From Maribacter caenipelagi (GTDB lineage: Bacteria; Bacteroidota; Bacteroidia; Flavobacteriales; Flavobacteriaceae): 64,000 nt of DNA. Each line of letters begins with the position of its first letter. Position 1 is the stretch's first letter. Shown here one piece after another: positions 27,957 through 38,912 of the stretch. The stretch spans positions 124,001 to 188,000 of the forward strand of contig NZ_SNZW01000014.1 in the NCBI RefSeq assembly GCF_004364175.1. The letters run 5' to 3'. A program made the position numbers and the translations under genes. The notes beneath the pieces are model-generated. The model was not told where the DNA came from, did no database searches, and saw only the letters and a program-made list of their open reading frames with translations.

Positions 27957-28022
27957 CAAATTGTACCACAAAAATAGAAAATAATACTAACGATTTTTGT
28001 GGTATGGGCAAATTGTACCACA
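27957..28022. promoter_or_regulatory. AraC-type operator array: two direct and one inverted site
   Basis: CAAATTGTACCACA occurs exactly at 27957-27970 and again at 28009-28022, with starts 52 bases apart (five helical turns). Between them, ATTTTTGTGGTA at 27993-28004 is the exact inverse of TACCACAAAAAT at 27964-27975. Direct repeats with looped spacing are typical of AraC-family operators. The array lies just upstream of the hxlB promoter. Confidence 0.75.
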
Positions 28023-28062
28023 CATCTATCAAATAGTATAACTCTTTCGGTAATTACCACTA

Positions 28063-28070
28063 TAACTTTG
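28063..28070 (+). promoter_or_regulatory. minus-7 element of the hxlB-hxlA operon
   Basis: TAACTTTG fits TAnnTTTG fully and lies 40 bases before the hxlB ATG, 40 bases after the last operator copy. No TTG element is at the minus-33 position, as expected if an activator substitutes for it. Confidence 0.6.
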
Positions 28071-28110
28071 TACACGAATTGATGAAGCTGTAATAAATAT
28101 TGTAGTAACT

Positions 28111-28695
28111 ATGAAAAATTTACTTAAAAATAAAAATTCCCAATTGGTTGAAAGTGCTATCAACATCATTATAAATGAGCACATAAAATTAGTGCACACT
28201 TTAAAATATGATGATGTAGCAGCGCTAATTCCAATTATAAATAATGCCAAGCATATTTTTATAATGGGTGCCGGTAGAACAGGATTGATGATGAAAGCTG
28301 CTGCTATGCGTTTAATGCATTTAGGGTATAACGTTCATGTCGTTGGTGAAACTACGGCACCGGCTATAGGTGAAGGTGATTTATTCATTGCAGGTTCTGG
28401 ATCTGGTACTACTAACGGAATTGTAAACGCTGCAAAAACTGCGAAGAAAGTTGGTGCAGATGTAGTTTGTATAACAACCAATAGCAGTTCACCATTGGCT
28501 GAGTTGTCAATACAAACGGTACTTATACCTGCTGCTCAAAAACAAGAGCGTGATGAAAATGTTTCTAAACAATATGCAGGTAGCCTTTTTGAACAATCGT
28601 TGCTTTTGGTTTTCGATGCTTTGATACAAACACTTTGGGATCTTGACGGTAGTACTGCTTCTGAATTATGGAAACGTCATGCGAATATGGAATAA
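28111..28695 (+). CDS. hxlB: 6-phospho-3-hexuloisomerase
   Basis: The 194-residue SIS-domain protein has FIMGAGRTGLMMKAAAMRLMHLGYNVHVVGETTAPAIGEGDLFIAGSGSGTT, the signature of the hexuloisomerase branch, and the C-terminal FEQSLLLVFDALI helix. It converts D-arabino-3-hexulose 6-phosphate to fructose 6-phosphate, the second step of the ribulose monophosphate pathway. The next gene, 50 bases downstream, encodes the first step. The two remove formaldehyde and may also interconvert pentoses and hexoses. Confidence 0.95.
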   Translation: MKNLLKNKNSQLVESAINIIINEHIKLVHTLKYDDVAALIPIINNAKHIFIMGAGRTGLMMKAAAMRLMHLGYNVHVVGETTAPAIGEGDLFIAGSGSGTTNGIVNAAKTAKKVGADVVCITTNSSSPLAELSIQTVLIPAAQKQERDENVSKQYAGSLFEQSLLLVFDALIQTLWDLDGSTASELWKRHANME

Positions 28696-28745
28696 TTACA
28701 AATAGAAAAATAGATATAAAAAAATAACATTTAAAATAGAATATT

Positions 28746-29375
28746 ATGGCAAAATTACAAGTAGCAATAGATTTATTAAACATTGATGACGCTATTGCAT
28801 TAGCAACAAAAGTTGCTCCGTATATAGATATTATTGAGTTAGGTACACCACTTATTAAAAGTGAAGGTTTAGCAGGTATTAGGAAGATGAAAGATGCTTT
28901 TCCTGATAAATTGGTATTAGCTGATTTTAAAACTGCAGATGCAGGTGAACTAGAGGCTAATATGGCTTTCGGTGCTGGTGCAGATTATATAACAGTTTTA
29001 GGTGCAACTGGCGATTCAACAATTGCAGGTGCAGTAAAGTCAGCAAAAGCACATGGTAAAAGTGTAGTTGTAGATACTATTGGAGTAAAGGATAGAGTTA
29101 AACGTGCACAAGAAGCTATTGCTTTAGGTGCTGAGTTCGTAGAATTGCATGCTGGTTTAGATGAGCAAGCTGAAGACGGGTACTCTATTCAAGTATTAAT
29201 TGATGAAGCAACAAGAGCAGGAGTGGCAGTTTCAATTGCCGGTGGTGTTAATTTAAGCAGTATAACCGCGGTTAAAAACTCTGGAGTTACGGTTGCAGTA
29301 GCCGGTGCAGCTATCTATGGCGCAGAAGATCCTGCTAAAGCTGCCAAAGAATTACAAGAATTGGCAATGGCTTAA
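28746..29375 (+). CDS. hxlA: 3-hexulose-6-phosphate synthase
   Basis: The 209-residue protein is an orotidine-decarboxylase-fold enzyme with the start MAKLQVAIDLLNIDDAI, the metal/phosphate residues of LVLADFKTADAGE and the C-terminal phosphate-binding SIAGGVNLSSI and VAVAGAAIYGAEDPAKAA. It condenses formaldehyde with ribulose 5-phosphate. Together with hxlB it forms the RuMP pathway. The organism is not otherwise known from this window to be methylotrophic, so the role is probably formaldehyde detoxification or ribulose-phosphate supply. A hairpin follows the stop. Confidence 0.95.
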   Translation: MAKLQVAIDLLNIDDAIALATKVAPYIDIIELGTPLIKSEGLAGIRKMKDAFPDKLVLADFKTADAGELEANMAFGAGADYITVLGATGDSTIAGAVKSAKAHGKSVVVDTIGVKDRVKRAQEAIALGAEFVELHAGLDEQAEDGYSIQVLIDEATRAGVAVSIAGGVNLSSITAVKNSGVTVAVAGAAIYGAEDPAKAAKELQELAMA

Positions 29376-29411
29376 GCAAGTAGAAGGCGATAGTTACACT
29401 TTTACAGCAAC

Positions 29412-29448
29412 ACAAATCCTCATTAGTTTTATGGGGATTTGTTGTTTT
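29412..29448 (+). terminator. terminator of the hxlBA operon
   Basis: ACAAATCCTCAT (29412-29423) pairs with ATGGGGATTTGT (29431-29442) with one T-G pair, followed by a T-rich tail. Confidence 0.75.
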
Positions 29449-29549
29449 ATACCACAGTAATTAAAGCTGTTTAATACACAGATAGTAAAAGCAATAAATT
29501 CTATTTAAGACATTATTAATTAATAGTTAAAGTATCATTACTTAAAGTA

Positions 29550-30248
29550 TTACTCATAGAACTTTGAAATAGCTTCCAATGGTTTTCTTTCAATATCTGG
29601 CACATACGTTGGTGTTTTTGGGTAGCCTACCGGTAACAACAAAAATGCACGTTCATTACTTGGACGATTTAATAACTTTGCTAAAAAGTTCATCGGACTC
29701 GGAGTATGTGTTAATGTAACCAAACCTGCATTGTGTATAGCAGTTATTAACATACCTGCGGCAATACCTACAGATTCATTAACGTAGTAATTATTTACCT
29801 TTTTACCATCGCTATCTAAATCATGTACTTTCTTAAAAATGATAATAAGCCAAGGTGCATCTTCTAAAAAGGGCTTGTACATATTTGTACCCATCGGCTC
29901 AAGATCTTTTAACCAACGGTCGCTCATTCTACTTTCATAACTTTCCTTTTCTTCTGCTTCGGCAGCCTCTCTGATCTTTACCTTTAATGCAGTATTAGAA
30001 ACAGCACAGAAAGTCCAAGGTTGTTTATGTGCACCTGACGGGGCTGTTGATGCCGTTTTTATTATAGTTTCGACCACTTCTTTCGGCACAGGGGCATCTG
30101 CATATTCTCTTACTGACCTTCTTTCATCTAAATGTTTATAAAAGGCATCACTTTTAGAAATGAGTTCTTCTTTAGACAATGCATTTTCTTTATAAAGGAC
30201 ATGGTTATGTCCGTTTACAGATATATGAGATTCGGCGCCCATTTTCAA
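29550..30248 (-). CDS. iodotyrosine-deiodinase-like flavoprotein (nitroreductase superfamily)
   Basis: The 232-residue protein resembles iodotyrosine deiodinase more than ordinary nitroreductases: RRSVREYADAPVPKEVVETI, then TAPSGAHKQPWTFCAV, the lid region RMSDRWLKDL, and the ending LLLPVGYPKTPTYVPDIERKPL. The three lid residues that hold the zwitterion of halotyrosine in the mammalian enzyme (Glu157, Tyr161, Lys182, from memory) correspond to Glu100, Tyr104 and Lys125 here, with identical spacing. It should therefore be a soluble FMN reductive dehalogenase for halotyrosines, a known activity of bacterial homologs. It is monocistronic. Confidence 0.85.
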   Translation of the reverse strand: MKMGAESHISVNGHNHVLYKENALSKEELISKSDAFYKHLDERRSVREYADAPVPKEVVETIIKTASTAPSGAHKQPWTFCAVSNTALKVKIREAAEAEEKESYESRMSDRWLKDLEPMGTNMYKPFLEDAPWLIIIFKKVHDLDSDGKKVNNYYVNESVGIAAGMLITAIHNAGLVTLTHTPSPMNFLAKLLNRPSNERAFLLLPVGYPKTPTYVPDIERKPLEAISKFYE

Positions 30249-30607
30249 GTATTATGTTAATTAATAATTTTACTCATAAAGATATTGTTTTTTTAAAGTA
30301 TCAATAGTATTGGTTTAGAATGCAGGAGAGCAACACTGTATTTATATTCTTTTTTCAAAAAGGTTAAATGCTATTTTAAATTTCATAATTCTGTTTACTA
30401 TCATAGACATTTAATCCATTTTAGATTCTCAATATATAACTGCAGATATATGCATCGTCAATTATTGATAGGCACACCCAAAATCCGCAAACATTTTTGG
30501 TTACCTGATTTCATTCAAAAGTTCAAATCAGTCAATACAGCGTTATGCGCTAGCAATTGTGACACTTAATTCATTATAATTTAGCACCTTCGGATGTTTA
30601 AAATACA
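30249..30607 (-). other. intergenic region, probable promoter of the deiodinase-like gene
   Basis: The 359 bases hold no open frame with coding character. The minus-strand TATCTTTA at about 30277-30284 is a seven-of-eight match to TAnnTTTG. Otherwise I see nothing. Confidence 0.3.
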
Positions 30608-32647
<2,040 letters not shown>

Positions 32648-32837
32648 TTAAGTGAATTTACTATGCATGCATAATAGTTCAAGATACGTTTAAAAAATTG
32701 AACAACTCTTTAGTTGATATTATTTTTTACCATAAAGCACTACAGGGTCTTCCAAAATAAAAACTGGACGAACAACTGTGACATATTATATTCAGTTGAA
32801 TTAAATGGTATATGATCATTACTTAACTGCTATAAAA

Positions 32838-32871
32838 AACCCCTATTGAAACTATTGTTTCAATAGGGGTT
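32838..32871 (-). terminator. terminator of the outer-membrane barrel gene
   Basis: A 15-bp perfect stem (AACCCCTATTGAAAC and complement) with loop TATT is followed on the minus strand by a T-run. Confidence 0.9.
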
Positions 32872-32893
32872 AAATTTTTAAATAACTAAAAGA

Positions 32894-33754
32894 TTACTCT
32901 TTATTTGCCTTTGCAAATTTATAGGTAACACCAATGTTTAAACCAAATGAAGAATAAGGTACTTTTTGAGATAGTTCTTGAGTAGTATCCGTATTAGTAT
33001 TAGATAACTCGTCTACATATGTAGTATTTCTATTTATGCCTTCTGGTAAATTATCAATAGTATATAAACCACTAACAGCAACAGTTCCATCAGGAAGTTT
33101 AACATCGGTATTAAATTCTGAAATTTCAGAATCTTTACGCTTTAAACTAATACCATAATACTCTACTTCTGCAAAAAGACTGAAATTAGAATCTAAATCA
33201 TACTTATAACCAAGTGCACCTACGAAACCTAAAGGAAAATGTCCGTGAAAATCTTCTTTGTAATTTGTCTCAGAATACGAACCATTTGGAACACCAAAAG
33301 CTTCTGCCTCAGCTTCAGAGAAAACAGATTTTTGGTAGATAACTCCCTCAGTTTTTCCTCCTAATTTTAATAATGCTCCAAAACGACCATAAATATTATT
33401 GGTAAACTTATATACCATAGAAGCTGAAGCACCGAATGCACGTGCTCTTGCTATTGCATTTACTTCTTTACTTGGTAAATCAACAATTGATACGTCTTGG
33501 TCTGTACCTTTTAAGTAACCAACACCTAAATCAACACCAAAAGATTCATCAAAAAAATAGGTCCCTCTTAATTGAAAATTTACGCCTTCCCCATAACTAC
33601 CGTATGAGTTCTCGGTGTCAGAAGCATTAACTCGTTCTCCTAATTTCATGGTTGCACTACCAATTGCTAATCCTGAACTTGCAGAAACCTGCAATTGACC
33701 ATAAGATATCGTGCTAAATAAAACAGCTGCACAAACAGCGCTTAAATGTTTCAT
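32894..33754 (-). CDS. outer-membrane beta-barrel protein
   Basis: The 286-residue protein has a signal peptide ending SYGQ and alternating aromatic strands of a small barrel: FQLRGTYFFDESFGVDLGVGYLKG, ASMVYKFTNNIYGRFGALLKLGG, LGYKYDLDSNFSLFAEVEYYGISLKRK and the terminal strand SFGLNIGVTYKF. It belongs with OmpA-like or porin-like barrels of about 12 strands. The ligand is unknown. It is monocistronic with a strong terminator. The long upstream region is decayed sequence. Confidence 0.8.
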   Translation of the reverse strand: MKHLSAVCAAVLFSTISYGQLQVSASSGLAIGSATMKLGERVNASDTENSYGSYGEGVNFQLRGTYFFDESFGVDLGVGYLKGTDQDVSIVDLPSKEVNAIARARAFGASASMVYKFTNNIYGRFGALLKLGGKTEGVIYQKSVFSEAEAEAFGVPNGSYSETNYKEDFHGHFPLGFVGALGYKYDLDSNFSLFAEVEYYGISLKRKDSEISEFNTDVKLPDGTVAVSGLYTIDNLPEGINRNTTYVDELSNTNTDTTQELSQKVPYSSFGLNIGVTYKFAKANKE

Positions 33755-34065
33755 AATAAATGATGTAAAATTTGATAATTGATTAAAACTACTATTACTT
33801 AGATTAAAATCAAAACCACATTAAATACTGACAATCAAAACATTACATGATATATAATGTATTTTACTAAAAATTTTAGTGTGTGATTTTAATAAGTTTA
33901 TCAAAATTACTTTTTTAAGGAAAATTCTTTTATCTATGCGTATTGTTTAACACTCTGTTTGAAATCTATACTTTATTTTACCCTAGGTATTGCTAATTAA
34001 TCAACCCAAGAACCTCAGTGCGGATTTTAATGCAATTTATTGGGAATTGATAATTCATTTTTAGT

Positions 34066-34389
34066 TTAATATCTAGCTCTTTTTTGGTACTTAAGACCGA
34101 TAAACAATAACGTATAAACAAATAAAAGCAGTAGATACCACGTATTACTTACCAAATCTAAATAATCGATTTTCCCATCTGAGAAGCTTAAAATCATTAA
34201 AACCTGAGCACCGTAGGGAAGTAGCCCTTGAATTATACATGCAAAAATATCTAAGATTTACGCTGTATTTTTATTGTCTAAATGGTACTCATCATTTATC
34301 GTTTTAGCAATGGGACCTGCAATGATGATCGATACCTTATTATTTGCAATCGCCATATTGATAGTACTTACCAAGGTGGCATGACTGGC
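34066..34389 (-). pseudogene. broken NhaC-type Na+/H+ antiporter, C-terminal remnant
   Basis: The minus-strand frame between stops at 34390-34392 and 34066-34068 reads as the end of an NhaC-family antiporter: STINMAIANNKVSIIIAG, PIAKTINDEYHLD, then ILDIFACIIQGLLPYGAQVL and a final membrane segment with a basic tail. A TAA at 34258-34260 interrupts the frame just before ILDIF, where a serine is usual (one base change from TCA). Nothing recognisable of the N-terminal two thirds remains upstream. The gene is clearly non-functional. Confidence 0.75.
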
Positions 34390-34628
34390 TTATCTATTTA
34401 GCACCTTGCTTGTTATTGCAGGTTGCTATCTCCTTTTTTGAGATTCTTGATAACAATTTTAAGGCGGCAAATGTAGTCTACAAATCCTTCTACTAAATTA
34501 TTGGGAATTTCCTGAAAATGATTGGGTACTAACAATCAACAGCATATTTAACATTAGAAACAAAACCTTATGTTTGTTAACAATGATATTGTCATAGCTT
34601 CGTTGCGATAGCCCAAAGTCTTAAGCTT

Positions 34629-35010
34629 TTATACAATTGTATTTTTGTTATTAGGGTCTTTAAAAACGCCCAACATCGCAATACAATGTAAAGGAAAACT
34701 TGTAATAGCTACAGCTAGATTTTTAGTAGTTTCCGGTAGTAGCTCGGCTTTCTTGGCTATTGGAATTTCAGTTGCTTTTGTTTCTATAACTGATGCTACC
34801 CTTTTTAGCTATTTTTTCTTCGGATGTACTTTTAGATGAATTTTGAACTTCAGTTGTTATCTCTCAACCTATATCAACATTTATTCCTTCTTCAAAATCA
34901 GAAACAGTAAGTGTGTAATCAGAAATTACAACTGCTATATTCTTATCATGGTCGTCTGAATCGGTTATCGGGATGGTTATAGGTACAAATATTTCTGAAT
35001 TAATATATAC
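34629..35010 (-). pseudogene. decayed minus-strand coding sequence of unknown family
   Basis: Short minus-strand segments have coding-like composition but are split by stops and a frame change at an A-run near 34800-34815. One segment reads NSEIFVPITIPITDSDD and continues acidic; a later one ends LAVAITSFPLHCIAMLGVF before a stop at 34629-34631. I cannot name the family. The remainder of 33755-35185 has no supportable gene. Confidence 0.35.
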
Positions 35011-35185
35011 CTATTCGCGACCTTCAGAATGATAAGAGTCCGGTAGTGGTGATTCGTTTACAGTATCTATATATCTCTATGGCAGAGACTGTAATAACCC
35101 CTTATTTATTAAACATAGTATATATTACCCATATCGAAAGATTTTTGGGCTGAGTATTATTTTGTAAGGTAGTTATTTTGCAGAG

Positions 35186-35563
35186 TTATGCGCTCACTTT
35201 CTTCCCATAGATTTTATGATAAACTGAATCTATAGCGTGGTGAAGTTCACTTTTGCTAAATGGTTGGGCTACAAAATCAACACAGCCAAGTTCTCTAGCA
35301 ACAACTTCAAATTCTTGTTTGGTAGAACTTGATATAAATGGCAAACGGTCTGCGAACATTTCTAGAAAAGAAAGTCCGTTCATACCAGGCATTTCAATAT
35401 CTGACATGACAACTTGTGGTTTTGCTATTTGTATATGTACCCATGCATCATAAGAATCTTCAAAAGTGAGTACACTATGTACTAAAGGATGATTTTTTGC
35501 TAGCTTTTCTGCTAACGACAACCAAAGGTGCGAGTCATCAACAATAACAAGTTCGAGTTTCAT
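35186..35563 (-). CDS. single-domain response regulator with altered switch residue
   Basis: The 125-residue receiver has the acidic pair IVDDS, the phospho-acceptor SDIEMPGMNGLSFL and the S/T position ISSSTKQE. The nearly invariant lysine before PF (KPF) is glutamine here (VAQPFSKSEL). Without that lysine, phosphorylation-dependent switching is often weakened, so it may act constitutively or by another route. No kinase is adjacent. Confidence 0.85.
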   Translation of the reverse strand: MKLELVIVDDSHLWLSLAEKLAKNHPLVHSVLTFEDSYDAWVHIQIAKPQVVMSDIEMPGMNGLSFLEMFADRLPFISSSTKQEFEVVARELGCVDFVAQPFSKSELHHAIDSVYHKIYGKKVSA

Positions 35564-35961
35564 ACTATTTGAGTTTAGAGGGGAAAAGTATTCTATTGTC
35601 TCTAAACGAAAAATTAATTCTGTTGAAAGGTGTGAAAGAGTCTTTAAATATGCTTTTTACGGTACATATAAATACCCCTCTAAAATAACTTTTTAATTCA
35701 TTAGGCCTCAATAAAATAAATATTTAAAGACCCATTTATCTATATATTCTCATTATCTATTCCGCTAAATACCCCTTCTTGGTTTCTACTATTGTTCTTT
35801 AGATAAAAGCTATTAAAACGCTTAAACGCTATTATACTTGATAAGTTAAATCGAAAATTAATTATAGTATCTCTTCATAAAAGATCTAAAATGAATAAAT
35901 TAGAACTATTATAAGTTCTTACAATTAAATAAGAGCTTAGTGTTGTAAAAAATACAAAACC
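35564..35961 (+). other. AT-rich intergenic region
   Basis: The 398 bases between two divergent genes show no coding frame, hairpin or strong promoter match. In the frame of the following gene the last stop is at 35938-35940. Confidence 0.4.
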
Positions 35962-36717
35962 ATTAGCCGACCAACTACCATACAGCAAGTACTAGATCAA
36001 TTGGATATCTTTATTTATGATGCCATTGAAACAAATAGCCGTATTGGTTATTTTACCTATCTCTATAGAAGGGTTACCGCTGAAATTCAAAATGAAATAG
36101 TGTTGGGCAACTTTGAGGACAATGCCCGGATGGAAATTTTTGATGTTGCCTTTGCCAACTATTATATTGATGCATATAACGGGTATAAAAAGCAGGCGCC
36201 AATCAGTAAATCGTGGCAATTTGCCTTTGGTTCCAAAGATGAACCGTTAACTATTTTACAGCATATAATGCTTGGTATTAACACCCATATAAATCTAGAT
36301 TTGGGTTTGGCTGCCAGTATGGTAATGCAGCAAACGGATATTTTGGAAATCGAAAATGATTTCAATACCGTAAATACTATTTTAGGCAATATTGTAAATG
36401 AAATGCAAGACCGCCTTAGCCGTGTTTCCCCCTTACTTTTTCTCTTAGATCTTGCCGGAAAAAATACCGACGAAGAAATTATCAATTTTAGTTTAGGTAA
36501 AGCCAGAGCGCTTTCATGGTACAATGCCAATTTGCTTTGGGGCTTAGGAGTAGGGCACCAAGATGATGCGATACGCAATATGGATTTAGCGGTTTTACAA
36601 TTGGGAGAATTCATCAAATCTCCAAAATCAACTTTTATAACCTATACCCTTAAGTTTATTGGAAAGTTCGAGGAAAAGAATGTAGGTAAGGTAATTTCTA
36701 GATTGCGAGACGATTAA
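35962..36717 (+). CDS. DUF5995 family protein, probably starting at a non-ATG codon
   Basis: The body reads as DUF5995: RIGYFTYLYRRVTAEIQNEI, SWQFAFGSKDEPLTILQHIMLGINTHINLDLGLAAS, and a helical C-terminus. The family usually begins about 15 residues before this region with a TIxxVLxxLD helix. That helix is present (TTIQQVLDQLDIF) but no ATG or GTG precedes it between the stop at 35938 and the helix. The codon where ATG is expected is ATT at 35962; the alternative TTG at 36001 would cut the helix. Either ATT is used or the start was lost and the gene is dying. Function is unknown. Confidence 0.65.
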   Translation: MSRPTTIQQVLDQLDIFIYDAIETNSRIGYFTYLYRRVTAEIQNEIVLGNFEDNARMEIFDVAFANYYIDAYNGYKKQAPISKSWQFAFGSKDEPLTILQHIMLGINTHINLDLGLAASMVMQQTDILEIENDFNTVNTILGNIVNEMQDRLSRVSPLLFLLDLAGKNTDEEIINFSLGKARALSWYNANLLWGLGVGHQDDAIRNMDLAVLQLGEFIKSPKSTFITYTLKFIGKFEEKNVGKVISRLRDD

Positions 36718-36896
36718 ATGTTTTTAATACTGGGTGAAATAAAAATGTTGAACTATTAAAATTTATCATTTTAATCAATTATTTAACTTAGTAGCAAGAG
36801 TGTAATTTGCATATCTTTATAGCTATGCTCAATCAATTATATTACGAGGTCAAACAACTATTTCTTTAATAAATCTTATTCTCAAAAAGGTGTAAG

Positions 36897-37793
36897 ATGA
36901 GGCACTTCAGTTTAAAAATTTTTTCAAGAAACTTAATTACATACAATGCTTTAATTGGTTTAATTGTCTGGGGCTGTGCTCCGACTAAAAACTACAATCA
37001 GCATGAAGAGATAATAAGAGTCGATAATAGTGCCGCTCACGTTCAAGATAATTTAGCTAAAGATATACTTAATATTCAAAATTATGGTCTTGATGACCAT
37101 TCATATATCAGTCTAAAACCAACCGATATATTTACAACAACGAACCCTAAGGATTCATTGGATTTTAAAAAAACCGTTAGAGAAAAAGAGAAGAATGCGA
37201 TATCGTCTAATTTGCCCAACAATAGCCCAGTAGCCAATAGAATAGTTCAAAATTATCTCAATAGCCCAATTAAAGAGCCAGGCGGTCATTGTCTTTCGGT
37301 AAGTAAAAATCGTTTTGAAAACGCGTACAAAGAAGTGCACGGTCATTTACCTTATCAAGACCTACCCGACAGCATGGCCACTGCTACATACACTTCTAAA
37401 CAGGTATTTAATTTGCTTTATGTTACTGCTTCAAAACCAAATGAAAGCTGGCAATCTCTACCTGAAGCATATAGGGGCAAAGGTAATGCCGGTGCTATTA
37501 CTTACGCCGGTATGGGAACATTGGTCGATTCAACAGGTATTTGGAATGGAAAATTAAAACCTGGCGCACTCATGCAAGTTTGGCGCTACAGAGAAGATTA
37601 TAAAGAGGTTGTAAAGGGTACCGACGTTAAAAAACTAGATCCATACGGACATTCATTTATTTTCATAAGCTATGTATTTGATGAGAAAGGTGTGATTAGC
37701 GGACTTAGAATTGCAGATCAAGGTTTTCAGAGTTATAGACCACTTGTGCCTAGAGATTATGATGTATGGTGGGCTGTAAATTTAAGTGTCTAA
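36897..37793 (+). CDS. lipoprotein with Cys/His hydrolase-like pattern, unknown family
   Basis: The 298-residue protein has a signal ending in a lipobox-like VWGC. The body carries GGHCLSVSKNRFENAYKEVHG, where a cysteine sits at the start of a helix, and later DPYGHSFIFISYVFDE, where a histidine sits at the start of a beta strand. This order resembles NlpC/P60 or CHAP cysteine hydrolases, which cleave cell-wall peptides or amides. I do not recognise a specific family. The next gene has the same pattern with different sequence. Confidence 0.55.
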   Translation: MRHFSLKIFSRNLITYNALIGLIVWGCAPTKNYNQHEEIIRVDNSAAHVQDNLAKDILNIQNYGLDDHSYISLKPTDIFTTTNPKDSLDFKKTVREKEKNAISSNLPNNSPVANRIVQNYLNSPIKEPGGHCLSVSKNRFENAYKEVHGHLPYQDLPDSMATATYTSKQVFNLLYVTASKPNESWQSLPEAYRGKGNAGAITYAGMGTLVDSTGIWNGKLKPGALMQVWRYREDYKEVVKGTDVKKLDPYGHSFIFISYVFDEKGVISGLRIADQGFQSYRPLVPRDYDVWWAVNLSV

Positions 37794-37896
37794 TTCTCTC
37801 TTAAAAGCTTGATAAAACTTTAACTTTTTATATGTAATTTACTCATAATTAACACGTTCTAATAATAACGCCTTATACTTAAATCTACACTAACCT

Positions 37897-38673
37897 ATGC
37901 TTCTTTTTTCACTTCTACTTTCTTTAGGCTTTTCGAATGAGATACCACCTAATGATGACAAGGTGAAGGATAGTTATATCACTACTCAAATATTTTCGTC
38001 AGTAAAAAAATCTAAGAATTTTGGTGAAGAAATATGTTTACTTAATACTTCATCAGATTCTATTGTTGCCTCTTATGCCAGTACTAAAGAAAATACCGAT
38101 CAACTTCGTTTGCGATTAAAAGAAGACCTTAGGTTAGGTACTATTTCTTTAGACCATATTAAAACAGCTTTTGCCAATCAATTAGTAGATAAAATAATAC
38201 CTCATTGGTATGGTACTCCTTGGAGTTTTGGCGGACATACAGCTACGCCTAATGAAGGTAAAATTGCATGTGGTTATTTTATTTCTACTACACTGCGAGA
38301 TATGGGTGTAAATATTAATCGATATAAATTGGCTCAAAAATCACCTATTGACGAGGCTAAAATGATTAGTTGTGGCGCGGTAATAAGCCAAGTGCAACAA
38401 GAAACTCATGAAAAGGCGTTTGAAGAAATAGATGCATTAACCCAAGAGGGACTTTATTTTATAGGTTTTGATGAGGGACATGTGGGTTACCTGCTAAAAC
38501 GTAATGGAGAGTTATTTCTAATACATTCCAACTACCTCAATCCTGTATCAGTTTGTATGGAAACTTTAAAAGAATCAAGAGTATTTAAACGTTTTACAAT
38601 ATTTCATCTTGTAGCGATTTCCCATAACGATGGTTTGTTACAACGTTGGTTAGACAATGGCACAGTAATTTAA
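37897..38673 (+). CDS. exported NlpC/P60-like cysteine hydrolase candidate
   Basis: The 258-residue protein has a short N-terminal signal and the segment WYGTPWSFGGHTATPNEGKIACGYFISTTLRDMG, in which Cys heads a helix after a Gly/Thr-rich loop, and later GFDEGHVGYLLKRNGELFLIHSNY, in which His heads a strand. This matches the Cys...His order of the NlpC/P60 clan. It would act in the periplasm on peptidoglycan or another amide. It lies 103 bases after the preceding Cys/His protein. Substrate unknown. Confidence 0.6.
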   Translation: MLLFSLLLSLGFSNEIPPNDDKVKDSYITTQIFSSVKKSKNFGEEICLLNTSSDSIVASYASTKENTDQLRLRLKEDLRLGTISLDHIKTAFANQLVDKIIPHWYGTPWSFGGHTATPNEGKIACGYFISTTLRDMGVNINRYKLAQKSPIDEAKMISCGAVISQVQQETHEKAFEEIDALTQEGLYFIGFDEGHVGYLLKRNGELFLIHSNYLNPVSVCMETLKESRVFKRFTIFHLVAISHNDGLLQRWLDNGTVI

Positions 38674-38912
38674 AGGATAATACAGCACTTGCTAAAATAC
38701 GGATCCATGTTGTTCAATTCAAAAACATATTAAGTATCCACATTTTAAGCTAATCCGTACTATAGTTTTACATAGTAGATTAGCAACTACATGTATTTAG
38801 CTACATATCATAATAATACTTTTGTTTAATTAAATACGAAAATAATTAAACATTCTGTATCTTTACAGTATAATCTATTACTAGATACATACTTCACTAA
38901 TACATAAAAAAT

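Noticed and set aside
32838-32871. Long inverted repeat as a possible CRISPR repeat or transposon end
   Set aside because: It is a single copy with a T-run directly after a gene, so it is a terminator.
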